Shown: positions 25,194-33,930 of the stretch, in pieces
How positions within the stretch are numbered: position 1 is the stretch's first letter
Layout: each line of letters starts with the position of its first letter
Origin: Halomonas sp. ALS9
Lineage (GTDB): Bacteria > Pseudomonadota > Gammaproteobacteria > Pseudomonadales > Halomonadaceae
Length of the DNA: 64,000 bases
Direction: 5' to 3'
Assembly: GCF_001651035.1 (NCBI RefSeq)
Contig: NZ_LXRG01000163.1
Span: forward strand, 124,001 to 188,000
The notes under the pieces: generated by a model
Databases searched by the model: none
What the model was told of the DNA's origin: nothing
The model's input: the letters and a program-made list of their open reading frames with translations, nothing else
Program-made: the position numbers and the translations under genes

Positions 25194-26129
25194 TTAATAA
25201 ATACGATAGTCTCGGAAATTGACGAGCTTCTGCTGCTCCTGCACCACTTTGCGGTAACGTTTGTATTCCCATTGATACTGTGCCGGTTCCAAGGCAATCG
25301 CATCTTCGACGCTAGCATTTACACCGGTGGCAGACTGCACATCATCGTCGCTATAAACACGCTCGTCGGCCTCCAAAAAATGGATTTCAAAGCCTTTGCC
25401 AGGGAGCCGTAGCGCGACGCCTGTGACCACCCGAGCCTGAGTTCGGGCGACCAATTTCGGTAGCAGGGTGGCGGTGTAGGCCTCGCGGCCAAAGAACGGC
25501 GCAAAAACGCCACTGCCCCAGTCGGGTTCCTGGTCAGGGAGTATACCAATTGCTTCACTGCGTTTAAGCGCTTTCAGCAGTGCCGCTACCCCGCGCGGAT
25601 TGGTAGGCACAAGATTTGCCCCCATGCGTTCGCGACCATGACGAATGACCGGGTCGAGGGCGGTGATTTTGGGTGGCTCGTACATCGCAGTAAAAGGGAA
25701 ATGGCTCGATAGCCAGAAGTTAAGCACCTCCCAGTTGCCGAAGTGTGGGGCAAGCACAATCACGCCGCGGCCATCACTGCGGGCGCTATCGAGCTTGTCG
25801 CGGCCATATACCGCTAGAATGCTGGCTTCTACTTTATGAGGTTCTGCCATCCAGGCGTGGCCCAGCTCTAACATCGTGGCCGTTGAGTGGCGCAAGCTGT
25901 GCTGGGCAAGGGACTTACGTTCTAAAACAGAGAGGCGAGGGTAAACAACGTTTAGGTTGCGCTCAGTCACCTGGCGCTCACGCTTATTAAAGCGGTAAAC
26001 CAGGGGGCCGAGTGCCGAAGCAACGCGCCATAGGCGCGTAAGCGGCCAGCGTGAAAGCTGGCGCCACAGCCAACTGATCGCGCTAGCTTTGGAAAAGTGC
26101 CTACCGTTTTGGGCCCCCTGTGATGCCAT
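25194..26129 (-). CDS. LpxL/HtrB-family lipid A acyltransferase
   Basis: A 311-residue member of the lysophospholipid/lipid A late acyltransferase family, which transfers a fatty acyl group from acyl-ACP to lipid A precursors at the inner membrane. The catalytic H-x4-E motif is APHFGNWEVLNFWL near residue 128. The family's MYEPPK and GILPDQEPDWGSGVFAPFFG blocks are present. It starts three bases after the stop of the upstream DUF4870-like gene and ends just before the second one, an operon sandwich that suggests those small proteins assist or respond to lipid A acylation. The exact acyl position (LpxL or LpxM) cannot be told. Confidence 0.9.
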   Translation of the reverse strand: MASQGAQNGRHFSKASAISWLWRQLSRWPLTRLWRVASALGPLVYRFNKRERQVTERNLNVVYPRLSVLERKSLAQHSLRHSTATMLELGHAWMAEPHKVEASILAVYGRDKLDSARSDGRGVIVLAPHFGNWEVLNFWLSSHFPFTAMYEPPKITALDPVIRHGRERMGANLVPTNPRGVAALLKALKRSEAIGILPDQEPDWGSGVFAPFFGREAYTATLLPKLVARTQARVVTGVALRLPGKGFEIHFLEADERVYSDDDVQSATGVNASVEDAIALEPAQYQWEYKRYRKVVQEQQKLVNFRDYRIY

Positions 26130-26131
26130 CG

Positions 26132-26521
26132 TTAAATCAACCAGGTATCTACGTTAGAGGGCGCGCGTTTCTCTTGCAGCCCTTTAAATCCTTTAACGCA
26201 GCGGATAATAAACCATATACCTAGCGCCACAAAAAGTGGGAAACCAATCACTGCAAAGAGCAACATCGTACAAATAGTGCCATATACCAAACCTATCCAA
26301 AACGTACGAATCTGATAGCGGTAATGCTCGTCCAACCACACAGGGCCATTGCCCTTATAGACATAGGCGATAACCACACCAATAATCGACGTAACGCCAA
26401 GCAGAAAACTAGCCAGATAGAGCGCATAGATGACCATTGCCATGGTGGTGTCGGGCTGCGTTTGTTGCTCTTCGCGAACGACGTTGCCTTTAAGTGGGGA
26501 ATCAGTTTCGTTATCAAGCAT
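26132..26521 (-). CDS. Small membrane protein, DUF4870-like (paralogue 2)
   Basis: A 129-residue protein with a polar, Gln/Thr-rich N-terminus and three hydrophobic segments. DEHYRYQIRTFWIGLVYGTI matches QQHYRYLIRTFWIGTLY of the gene at 24830-25177, so the two are paralogues. It is the first gene of the unit with the acyltransferase. No function can be read from the sequence. Confidence 0.75.
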   Translation of the reverse strand: MLDNETDSPLKGNVVREEQQTQPDTTMAMVIYALYLASFLLGVTSIIGVVIAYVYKGNGPVWLDEHYRYQIRTFWIGLVYGTICTMLLFAVIGFPLFVALGIWFIIRCVKGFKGLQEKRAPSNVDTWLI

Positions 26522-26636
26522 AATGTTTCCTTTCGATAAATATGTATAAGTGCTGTGGCGGCTGATAATGCCTAGATCATTTCAGTGAGCGCTGTTTGAG
26601 CGCGGTATATAATACCTTGATTCATTAGACTTAACA

Positions 26637-27020
26637 TTAACGCGAAGTGGGGCGGCAGATCTCTAGCAAGTTGCCGTCCGGGTCGCGCAGGTAGATCGAT
26701 TCGATCGGCCCATTGGCGCCTTGGCGGGCAACAGGGCCCAGCTCTACGTCAATCGCCAGCGCATCCAAGTGCTGCTTGAACTCATCTAGCGGCAGTTGGC
26801 AACGCAAGCATAAATCCAAGCTGCCAGGCGTGGGCGTTGCTGAAATGGGGGCAATGTCGGTATCGGTTTGATGCAGGCGTAGCGCCGTATCGCCGAGCAT
26901 TAAATCGACCCGTTGAGCATCGCGATAGCGGACGTCTAAGCCAAGCACTCGTGAATAAAAATCGACTGCGCGACCCATGTCGGTCACGGTAACAACAAGA
27001 TGATCCAGACCTGATAGCAT
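26637..27020 (-). CDS. VOC-family (glyoxalase/dioxygenase-fold) protein
   Basis: A 127-residue protein with two beta-alpha-beta-beta-beta units. DHLVVTVTDMGRAVDFYSRVLGLDV opens the fold and IYLRDPDGNLLEICRP closes it, carrying the His and Glu typical of the metal site. The substrate is unknown; relatives act in glyoxal detoxification, dioxygenation or antibiotic binding. ATG 27020 follows GGAAGG and is chosen over the longer frame. It overlaps nothing but lies head-to-head, 40 bases from the methyltransferase gene. Confidence 0.85.
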   Translation of the reverse strand: MLSGLDHLVVTVTDMGRAVDFYSRVLGLDVRYRDAQRVDLMLGDTALRLHQTDTDIAPISATPTPGSLDLCLRCQLPLDEFKQHLDALAIDVELGPVARQGANGPIESIYLRDPDGNLLEICRPTSR

Positions 27021-27060
27021 GCCACCTTCCTTAATACCTAACGATAAGCCAGAGAATACG

Positions 27061-27705
27061 ATGATGCGTCGCTGTCCGCTATGCGCGGAATCCACTACTG
27101 CGCTCTACCACCGGGATCGTCGTCGTGACTACTACCAGTGTGCCACGTGCGAGCTGGTATTTGTGCCCCCCGAGCAGCATCTGAGCGCCGCTGCAGAAAA
27201 GGCCGAATACGATAAACACCAAAACTCGCCGCATGATACGGGATACCGACGCTTTTTAGGGCGTTTATTTACCCCGCTGTTAGCGAAGCTATCCGCTAAC
27301 GCCCGGGGGCTCGATTTTGGCTCCGGGCCTGGGCCGACGCTGTCGGTGATGTTCGAAGAGCAAGGCTTCCCGATGGCCATCTACGACCCTTTTTATGCCC
27401 CTGATGCCTCGGTTCTCACCCAGACGTTTGATTTTATCACCGCCACAGAAGTGGTTGAGCACTTGTCGCAGCCTGGCCAAGTGCTTGCTCAATTAGTCGC
27501 TCAACTGGCACCAGGCGGCTATCTGGGGCTGATGACCAAGCGAGTCGCTTCGCCAGAAGCGTTTGCCCGCTGGCACTATATTAGCGATCCCACGCATATC
27601 AGCTTTTTTAGTGAGGAGACCTTTCGTTGGTGGGCACAAAAGAATAGTTTAGTAGTGGAATTTCCTGGGCCCGATACCGTTATTCTATACAAAACGCTAA
27701 CGTGA
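27061..27705 (+). CDS. Class I SAM-dependent methyltransferase with N-terminal zinc ribbon
   Basis: A 214-residue protein. An N-terminal Cys4 ribbon (RRCPLCAES and YYQCATCELVFVPPEQ) precedes a methyltransferase domain with GLDFGSGPGPTLSVM (motif I), then FDFITATEVVEHL and LAPGGYLGLMTKRV. This arrangement is common in bacterial proteins of the Methyltransf_23 type with uncertain targets. An internal in-frame ATG follows the first; I use 27061. Its neighbours (VOC protein, MFS transporter) give no pathway clue. Confidence 0.85.
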   Translation: MMRRCPLCAESTTALYHRDRRRDYYQCATCELVFVPPEQHLSAAAEKAEYDKHQNSPHDTGYRRFLGRLFTPLLAKLSANARGLDFGSGPGPTLSVMFEEQGFPMAIYDPFYAPDASVLTQTFDFITATEVVEHLSQPGQVLAQLVAQLAPGGYLGLMTKRVASPEAFARWHYISDPTHISFFSEETFRWWAQKNSLVVEFPGPDTVILYKTLT

Positions 27706-27728
27706 ATAATTGTAACGTTAGAAAAGCA

Positions 27729-27756
27729 TTGACTTTGCTCGCTTGAGGGCAATAAT
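27729..27756 (+). promoter_or_regulatory. Probable sigma-70 promoter for the MFS gene
   Basis: TTGACT and AATAAT are separated by 16 bases, 130 bases before the MFS transporter start in an otherwise empty gap. Confidence 0.45.
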
Positions 27757-27886
27757 TGCGCGCCGCTATCCCTGCCTAACTCGATGTGCCAGGTGAGATA
27801 ACGGTTCCTGTGAACACGTTTATCAGCGTTTTCACGCCTGTTTTCAGCCCCTGTTTTTCACCACTTTTAGGCAAGACGAGGTTTTC

Positions 27887-29260
27887 ATGTCGCGGCAACT
27901 GCTAGCCATGGCGCTGGCGCCCCTTTTAGGGCTCTTCATTCTCGGGATTGGCAATGGTTTTCTCGCCACCTTAATTACCGTGCGCTTGGATGCCGCCGGT
28001 GAGTCGGCCACGGTCATCGGTATCGTATCGTCGGCTTACTTTATCGGCTTAGCCCTAGGCGCGTTGGTGAATGACCGTTTGCTGCTGCGAATTGGCCATA
28101 TTCGCGCCTATGGCAGTTTTGCCTCATTAGTGGCCGTCACGGTGCTGCTACAAGGCTTGTTCTTCGACCCCTGGGCCTGGTTTGTACTGCGCCTAATTGG
28201 CGGCTGGGCCACGGTTGGGGTTTATCTGGTCATCGAGAGCTGGCTGCTTACGTCAGGTGACCAGAAAGTTCGTGGCCGCCTACTGGCGTTATATATGATT
28301 TCACTGTACGCCGCCGGTGTGTTGGGCCAACTGCTGCTGGGCGTTACCAATGCCATGGGTGTAACCGCACCCTTTATGGTAATTGGCCTGCTGGCCTCGC
28401 TCTCTGTACTGCCCATGGCGATGATCCCCCGCGTATCGCCAATTATAGAACACGCCGAGCCGCTTCCTCCGCATCGTCTGATTACTCTGACGCCTACTGG
28501 CGTGATGGGCAGCTTAGGTTCTGGCATGGTAGTAGCCGCGGCGTACTCACTGTTGCCGCTTTATCTTCAGCGTATTGGCATGACGGTCAGTCAAGTGGGC
28601 CAGATGATGGCGGTGGTGATTCTGGGTGCCATGCTACTGCAGTACCCGATTGGCCGCTGGTCGGATCGCCATGATCGACAGATGGTACTGATCGGTATTA
28701 GCGGTTTCTGCGTGCTGATCTCGGCGGCGATGCTCTGGTTGCCGCTGTCGACGCCAATGCTGGCGGTGCTACTGTTCTTACTTGGCGGTGGGGTATTTGC
28801 GCTCTACCCGGTGGCGGTGAGTCACGCGGCCGATCGCGCTCCCGCAGGGGCGCTTGTGCGCATGAGCCAAGGCTTGCTGCTGATCAACTCGATTGGCGCC
28901 ACCATCAGCCCGCTAATGATTTCCCCGGTGATGACCGTGATGGGTGATGCGGGTCTGTTCTGGGCCTTCGGCTCACTCAGTCTCTTCTTCTTAATGTTCT
29001 TCTCCTGGCGGCGTAGCGTACGTCCAGCACCGGTACCCGTGGCACCGTTTACGCCGACTACGCCAATGACAGCGGCAGGTGCTGAGCTGGTGGTGACAGA
29101 AGAGCTGATGCAAGGGGCGCTAGAGCATGAGCATTTAGAAGATTTATCCGATGCCGTGTGGGACGTTGAAGCTGCCGAGCCAGTTGTCGGGCCTCCTGCG
29201 CAAGATGAAAGCCACATCGCTTACTATGATGATTTGGATCAAGCTGGTGAGCGAAAATAA
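27887..29260 (+). CDS. MFS transporter (YcaD-like) with acidic C-terminal tail
   Basis: A 457-residue inner-membrane transporter with about 12 hydrophobic segments in residues 1-385. The first half has FIGLALGALVNDRLLLRIGH, matching the MFS loop between TM2 and TM3; YPIGRWSDRHDRQMVLIG is the equivalent in the second half. The family is close to YcaD, whose substrate is unknown. The last 60 residues form a soluble tail rich in Asp and Glu (HEHLEDLSDAVWDVEAAEP), as expected for a halophile's cytoplasmic face. It appears to be a single-gene unit. Confidence 0.88.
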   Translation: MSRQLLAMALAPLLGLFILGIGNGFLATLITVRLDAAGESATVIGIVSSAYFIGLALGALVNDRLLLRIGHIRAYGSFASLVAVTVLLQGLFFDPWAWFVLRLIGGWATVGVYLVIESWLLTSGDQKVRGRLLALYMISLYAAGVLGQLLLGVTNAMGVTAPFMVIGLLASLSVLPMAMIPRVSPIIEHAEPLPPHRLITLTPTGVMGSLGSGMVVAAAYSLLPLYLQRIGMTVSQVGQMMAVVILGAMLLQYPIGRWSDRHDRQMVLIGISGFCVLISAAMLWLPLSTPMLAVLLFLLGGGVFALYPVAVSHAADRAPAGALVRMSQGLLLINSIGATISPLMISPVMTVMGDAGLFWAFGSLSLFFLMFFSWRRSVRPAPVPVAPFTPTTPMTAAGAELVVTEELMQGALEHEHLEDLSDAVWDVEAAEPVVGPPAQDESHIAYYDDLDQAGERK

Positions 29261-29348
29261 AACTGAGAGGAGACGTTATCGGTAGCGGGTGATACCTTGG
29301 GCTAATGGTGTACGTGAGAGAGTATTACTACTATCTAGGGCATGCTTT

Positions 29349-29362
29349 CAAACAATCGTTTA
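29349..29362. promoter_or_regulatory. Candidate PsrA-type box before acyl-CoA dehydrogenase gene
   Basis: CAAACAATCGTTTA has AAAC and GTTT arms four bases apart, matching the PsrA fatty-acid regulator pattern (AAAC-N2-4-GTTT). It lies 22 bases before the ATG at 29385. Confidence 0.5.
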
Positions 29363-29384
29363 ATTTTTCAGCCCGAGGTTCGCC

Positions 29385-31172
29385 ATGAATGTTTACGCCG
29401 CACCGGTACGCGATTTGCGCTTTGTGCTCGAAGAGCTGCTAGCGCACCGTTCGCTCAGCCTGCCGGGCTTTGAAGAAGCCACACCCGATTTAGTTGAGGC
29501 GGTACTTGAAGAGGCCGCAAAACTGTCCGGTGACGTCTGGGGGCCGCTCAATAAGAGTGGTGATCAGCAGGGGGCCAAGCGCCACACCGATGGTCGCGTG
29601 TCTACCCCGGAAGGCTTCGCGGCGGCTTACCAGGCTTATGTCGAGGGTGGCTGGAACGGTATTGGCGTCTCTGAGGCGTTGGGTGGCCAGAACCTGCCTG
29701 AAGTCGTCGCCAGCGCAGTGCAGGAGATGCTTCACGGCGCCAATATGGCGCTAGGTCTCTGCCCTATGCTGACCGCCGGGGCCATCGAGGCGCTGGCCCA
29801 TCACGGCAGCGATGAATTAAAAGCGACTTACTTGCCCAAACTGGTGGAAGGCTCCTGGACGGGCACCATGAACCTTACCGAATCCCAAGCGGGGTCGGAC
29901 CTCTCCCAAGTGCGCACCCGCGCCGTGCCTGAAAACGATCATTACCGCATTAGCGGCCAGAAGATCTATATTACCTGGGGCGAGCACGACGCCGCCGAAA
30001 ACATTATCCACCTGGTGCTGGCCCGCAAGCCCGACGCGCCTGAGGGTAACAAAGGCATTTCGCTGTTTCTGGTGCCCAAGTTTCTGGTTAACGACGACGG
30101 CTCGCTGGGCGAGCGTAACGATGTCACCTGCGCGTCTATTGAGCACAAGTTAGGCATTCACGGCTCGCCCACCTGTACCCTGAGCTTTGGCGAAAACGGT
30201 GGTGCGATCGGCTACTTGGTCGGCGAAGAGGGGCGTGGTCTTAACCATATGTTCACCATGATGAACGAGGCGCGTCATAAAGTCGGCATTCAGGGCATTG
30301 GCGTTGCCGAGCGCGCCTGTCAGCACGCCTTTGCCTACGCCTTGGAGCGTACCCAAGGCCGTTCCCCTAAAGCACGCGGCGGTGAGAATTGCACAATTAG
30401 CGATCACTTGGACGTGCGCCGTATGCTGCTCTCCATGCGTTCGCGTACCGATGCGCTGCGCGCCCTGGCGCTCTACTGTGCCGCCGAACTGGATACCGCC
30501 CGCCACGCCGAAAGTGGTGATGCCCGCCATGCCGCTCAGGCTCGCGCTGATATTTTGATTCCGGTGATCAAAAGCTTCTCCACCGATCAAGCGGTGGATA
30601 TCGCCTCCATGGGCATTCAGGTACATGGTGGCATGGGCTACGTGGAAGAGACCGGTGCCGCCCAGTTATTGCGTGATGCGCGTATTGCGCCGATTTACGA
30701 AGGCACCAACGGTATTCAGGCGCTGGATTTGGCAGGCCGCAAGCTTCAGCGTGACAGCGGTGAAGCGCTCTCCATGCTCTTAAAAGATGTGGCCGCGACG
30801 GTGGAGCAGCTTAACGCCGAGCCTACCTTGGCAGCATTGGGCAGCGGCTTGGCCGCAGGCCTAGAAGATCTAAAAGCCGCTCAGGCGATCGTGCTTGAGC
30901 AAGGCAGTGATCCTGAAAACGGCGCAGATGCGGTGCAGGCCTACGCTACGCCGTTTCTCACATTGGCAGGCCACGTGCTGTGTGCATGGCAAATGGGTCA
31001 GGCGGCGCTTAGTGCCCAGGCCGCCCTTAACAACGGCAGCGATGATCCCTTCTATACTGCGAAGATACGCAGCGCCGAATTTGCGATTACTCAATGGCTG
31101 CCGGTAGGTCGCGCCCAGCGTGCGGTGATTGAGGCGGGTATGCAGTGTTTAAGCGACTTTGAGGTTCACTGA
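29385..31172 (+). CDS. Acyl-CoA dehydrogenase, long form (DmdC/FadE-like)
   Basis: A 595-residue FAD enzyme that oxidises an acyl-CoA to the enoyl-CoA. It has the N-terminal extra helix domain (MNVYAAPVRDLRFVLEELL), the standard core with MNLTESQAGSDLSQVRTRAV and IYEGTNGIQALDLAGRK containing the catalytic Glu, and the C-terminal extension of the roughly 600-residue class. That class includes broad fatty acyl-CoA dehydrogenases and DmdC, the 3-methylthiopropionyl-CoA dehydrogenase of DMSP use. The following CoA ligase and hydratase match either role. A perfect hairpin terminator follows, so the ligase gene may have its own promoter. Confidence 0.92.
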   Translation: MNVYAAPVRDLRFVLEELLAHRSLSLPGFEEATPDLVEAVLEEAAKLSGDVWGPLNKSGDQQGAKRHTDGRVSTPEGFAAAYQAYVEGGWNGIGVSEALGGQNLPEVVASAVQEMLHGANMALGLCPMLTAGAIEALAHHGSDELKATYLPKLVEGSWTGTMNLTESQAGSDLSQVRTRAVPENDHYRISGQKIYITWGEHDAAENIIHLVLARKPDAPEGNKGISLFLVPKFLVNDDGSLGERNDVTCASIEHKLGIHGSPTCTLSFGENGGAIGYLVGEEGRGLNHMFTMMNEARHKVGIQGIGVAERACQHAFAYALERTQGRSPKARGGENCTISDHLDVRRMLLSMRSRTDALRALALYCAAELDTARHAESGDARHAAQARADILIPVIKSFSTDQAVDIASMGIQVHGGMGYVEETGAAQLLRDARIAPIYEGTNGIQALDLAGRKLQRDSGEALSMLLKDVAATVEQLNAEPTLAALGSGLAAGLEDLKAAQAIVLEQGSDPENGADAVQAYATPFLTLAGHVLCAWQMGQAALSAQAALNNGSDDPFYTAKIRSAEFAITQWLPVGRAQRAVIEAGMQCLSDFEVH

Positions 31173-31189
31173 CGCGAATGTTTTCAGTC

Positions 31190-31224
31190 AGCACCGCCGC
31201 CCTTTGAGGCGGCGGTGCTGTTTC
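31190..31224 (+). terminator. Terminator after acyl-CoA dehydrogenase gene
   Basis: AGCACCGCCGCC and GGCGGCGGTGCT form a perfect 12-base stem around a 6-base loop, followed by GTTTCT. The T-run is short, so termination may be partial. Confidence 0.75.
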
Positions 31225-31246
31225 TAGGCGATCAAAACAACTATTT

Positions 31247-31262
31247 AAAACGAACGCTTTTA
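31247..31262. promoter_or_regulatory. Second candidate PsrA-type box
   Basis: AAAACGAACGCTTTTA has AAAC, four bases and GCTT, one mismatch from the AAAC-N4-GTTT pattern seen at 29349. It lies about 50 bases before the acyl-CoA ligase start. Confidence 0.35.
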
Positions 31263-31311
31263 ATAACACCGACGTCAACAATACGCTTAATAATAAGACC
31301 AGGAGCTAATT

Positions 31312-32940
31312 ATGACCTCCATATTTGAGCAAGGCTTGCCCAAAACCGTCGCGAACCACGTGGCGCTTTCACCGCTGACCTTTATCGAGCGCTCGGCATC
31401 GATCTACCCTGACTATCCTGCGATAGTGCATGGCGGCACGCGGCGCAGCTGGAATGACACCTGGACGCGCTGCCGCCAGCTTGCCTCTGCGCTCGAAAAG
31501 CGGGGGATTCAGCCGGGCCAGACCGTAGCAGCGATGCTGCCTAATATTCCAGCGATGTTTGAAGCGCACTTCGGCGTGCCGCTGGCTGGCTGCGTATTAA
31601 ACACGCTGAATATTCGCCTGGATGCCGAGGCGATCAGCTATATGCTGGAGCACGGCGAGGCCAAAGCCATTCTGGTCGATCCCGAGTTTGCCGACGTCAT
31701 CCAGCAAGCCGTTGCCAAGCTTGAGCACAAGCCGCTGATTATCGATGTCGCTGACGTAGAGTTTCTCGGCGACACCCAGGGCATTGGCGAGATCGAGTAC
31801 GAAGCGCTGCTTGAAGAGGGTGACGCGGAGTTTGCCTACCAACTGCCTGCCGATGAGTGGAATGCGATCTCGCTTAACTACACCTCAGGTACCACCGGCA
31901 AGCCCAAAGGCGTGGTTTATCACCACCGCGGTGCTTATCTCAACGCGGTGAGTAACATTATGGAGTGGGCGATGCCCCACCATCCCATCTACCTGTGGAC
32001 GCTGCCGATGTTCCACTGCAACGGCTGGTGCTTTCCCTGGACGATTGCCGCCAACGCCGGGGTGAACGTCTGCCTACGCCGGGTCGACCCCAAAAAGATC
32101 ATGCAGTTGATTGCCGATGAAAAGGTCACCCACTTTAGCGGGGCGCCGATTATTCTTAATGGGTTGGTGAATCTGCCCGCTGAAGATAAACGTGAGTTCG
32201 ATCACCCGGTGAAAGTCACTACTGCCGGTGCCGCGCCGCCTGCCTCGGTGATTGCTGGTGTCGAAAAGCTGGGTATTGAAGTGACTCATGTGTATGGCCT
32301 GACTGAAGTGTATGGGCCGGTGACCGTGTGTGCCTGGCGCGAAGCCTGGGATGAGCTGCCGCTGGAAGCCAGGGCCAAGATCAAAGCCCGCCAGGGCGTG
32401 CGCTACCATATGCTCGAAGCATTGTGCGTAGCCGACCCGCTTACCCTGGAGCCGGTGCCCAAAGACGGCCAAACCATCGGCGAGATACTAATGCGCGGCA
32501 ACAACGTCATGAAGGGCTATTTGAAGAACGCCGAAGCGACCGAGCAGGCCTTAGAAGGCGGCTGGTACCACACCGGTGATCTTGCTGTATGGCACCCGGA
32601 TGGCTATATCGAGATTAAAGACCGCTCCAAGGACATCATTATTTCCGGCGGTGAGAATATCTCAACCATCGAAGTGGAAGATGCTATTTACGGCCATCCT
32701 GCGGTCGAAGAGGCGGCGGTCGTGGCCAAGCCCGACGAGAAGTGGGGCGAAACGCCTTGTGCCTTTGTGAAGCTTAAAGTCGGTTATGGTGAAGTGACTG
32801 AGGCCGATATTATCGCCCACTGCCGCGAACATCTGGCGGGCTACAAAGTCCCTAAAACAGTCATTTTTAGCGAGTTGCCGAAAACCTCAACGGGCAAGAT
32901 CCAAAAGTTCGTCCTGCGCGAAGAAGCTAAGAATCATTGA
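31312..32940 (+). CDS. Acyl-CoA ligase (AMP-forming; DmdB/fatty acyl type)
   Basis: A 542-residue adenylate-forming enzyme that activates a carboxylic acid with ATP and CoA. The P-loop is YTSGTTGKPKGVVYHHRG, the acid-binding region includes LPMFHCNGWCFPWTIAA, the adenylate motif is YGLTEVYGPVTVC, and the C-terminal hinge and catalytic Lys appear in IKDRSKDIIISGGENIS and KTSTGKIQKFVLREEA. The sequence style is that of medium-chain or 3-methylthiopropionate CoA ligases (DmdB). It is the first of three co-directional beta-oxidation genes. Confidence 0.92.
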   Translation: MTSIFEQGLPKTVANHVALSPLTFIERSASIYPDYPAIVHGGTRRSWNDTWTRCRQLASALEKRGIQPGQTVAAMLPNIPAMFEAHFGVPLAGCVLNTLNIRLDAEAISYMLEHGEAKAILVDPEFADVIQQAVAKLEHKPLIIDVADVEFLGDTQGIGEIEYEALLEEGDAEFAYQLPADEWNAISLNYTSGTTGKPKGVVYHHRGAYLNAVSNIMEWAMPHHPIYLWTLPMFHCNGWCFPWTIAANAGVNVCLRRVDPKKIMQLIADEKVTHFSGAPIILNGLVNLPAEDKREFDHPVKVTTAGAAPPASVIAGVEKLGIEVTHVYGLTEVYGPVTVCAWREAWDELPLEARAKIKARQGVRYHMLEALCVADPLTLEPVPKDGQTIGEILMRGNNVMKGYLKNAEATEQALEGGWYHTGDLAVWHPDGYIEIKDRSKDIIISGGENISTIEVEDAIYGHPAVEEAAVVAKPDEKWGETPCAFVKLKVGYGEVTEADIIAHCREHLAGYKVPKTVIFSELPKTSTGKIQKFVLREEAKNH

Positions 32941-32964
32941 TAATGCATTTTAAGGAGCGGGTGT

Positions 32965-33813
32965 ATGAGCGACAAAACGATTGGTGTAGTAGGAGCGGGC
33001 ACAATGGGGCAGGGGATTGCCCAGGTAGCGGTGGCGAGTGGCTTCACCGTTAGGCTTTACGATGTGGCAGAGCAGCAGCTTAGTCGCGCTGAGGCAAATA
33101 TTGATAAAGGGTTGAGTAAGCTGGTAGCGAAAGAAAAAATCAGTGATGCGGATAAAGACGCTGCCTTGGCGCGCCTTTCGACGACCACGACGCTAGATGC
33201 TTTGAGTGATTGTGCGGTAATTATTGAAGCTGCTCCGGAACAGCCTGAACTGAAAGAGAAGTTGTTCCGCGACCTAAGCCGTTTAAGCAGCGAGGCCATC
33301 TTGGCTTCCAATACATCATCGCTGTCATTAACTCGCTTAGCGGCCGTCTGCGAACGCCCTGAGCGCGTAGTGGGTATGCATTTTTTCAACCCGGTACCAG
33401 TGCTCAAACTGGTGGAGGTGATTCGTGCGGAACAAACGTCAAATGAAACCGTTGAGCGCATTGAACAGCTCGCTATCGCGTTAGGCAAAACCGCCGTGCC
33501 GGTGGGCGATGCGCCAGGTTTCGCGGTGAACCGCCTGCTGGTGCCGATGATCAACGAGGCTGCGTTTATTGTTCAAGAGGGCACCGCGACGCCGGAGGCA
33601 GTCGATGACGCCATGAAGCTAGGCGCCGCCCACCCCATGGGGCCGTTGGCGTTGGCAGATTTAATCGGCCTGGATGTTTGTCTAGCGATTATGGAAGTGC
33701 TTCAGGAAGGCTTTGGCGATCCCAAGTATCGCCCCTGCCCACTGCTCAAGCGCATGGTGGCCGCGGGCTATCTGGGGCGTAAAAGCGGACGGGGGTTTTA
33801 TCACTACGATTAG
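32965..33813 (+). CDS. 3-Hydroxyacyl-CoA (3-hydroxybutyryl-CoA) dehydrogenase
   Basis: A 282-residue NAD-dependent enzyme of the Hbd/PaaH class. The Rossmann motif is GVVGAGTMGQGIAQVAVASG; the catalytic His-containing block is ERVVGMHFFNPVPVLKLVEV; VGDAPGFAVNRLLVPMINEA marks the C-terminal domain. It oxidises L-3-hydroxyacyl-CoA to 3-ketoacyl-CoA. AAGGAG lies before the start and only 24 bases separate it from the ligase gene, so they form one operon. Confidence 0.95.
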   Translation: MSDKTIGVVGAGTMGQGIAQVAVASGFTVRLYDVAEQQLSRAEANIDKGLSKLVAKEKISDADKDAALARLSTTTTLDALSDCAVIIEAAPEQPELKEKLFRDLSRLSSEAILASNTSSLSLTRLAAVCERPERVVGMHFFNPVPVLKLVEVIRAEQTSNETVERIEQLAIALGKTAVPVGDAPGFAVNRLLVPMINEAAFIVQEGTATPEAVDDAMKLGAAHPMGPLALADLIGLDVCLAIMEVLQEGFGDPKYRPCPLLKRMVAAGYLGRKSGRGFYHYD

Positions 33814-33930
33814 CTTGCACTAACGTGAAGAGCGCGGCATAAATAAGTCATTGCCACTCAACCAAGCGTTCGCTAGGGTTGGGTGGTACTCACTTTACTA
33901 TTCCATAACAAATCAAATAAGGAGTCCGCC

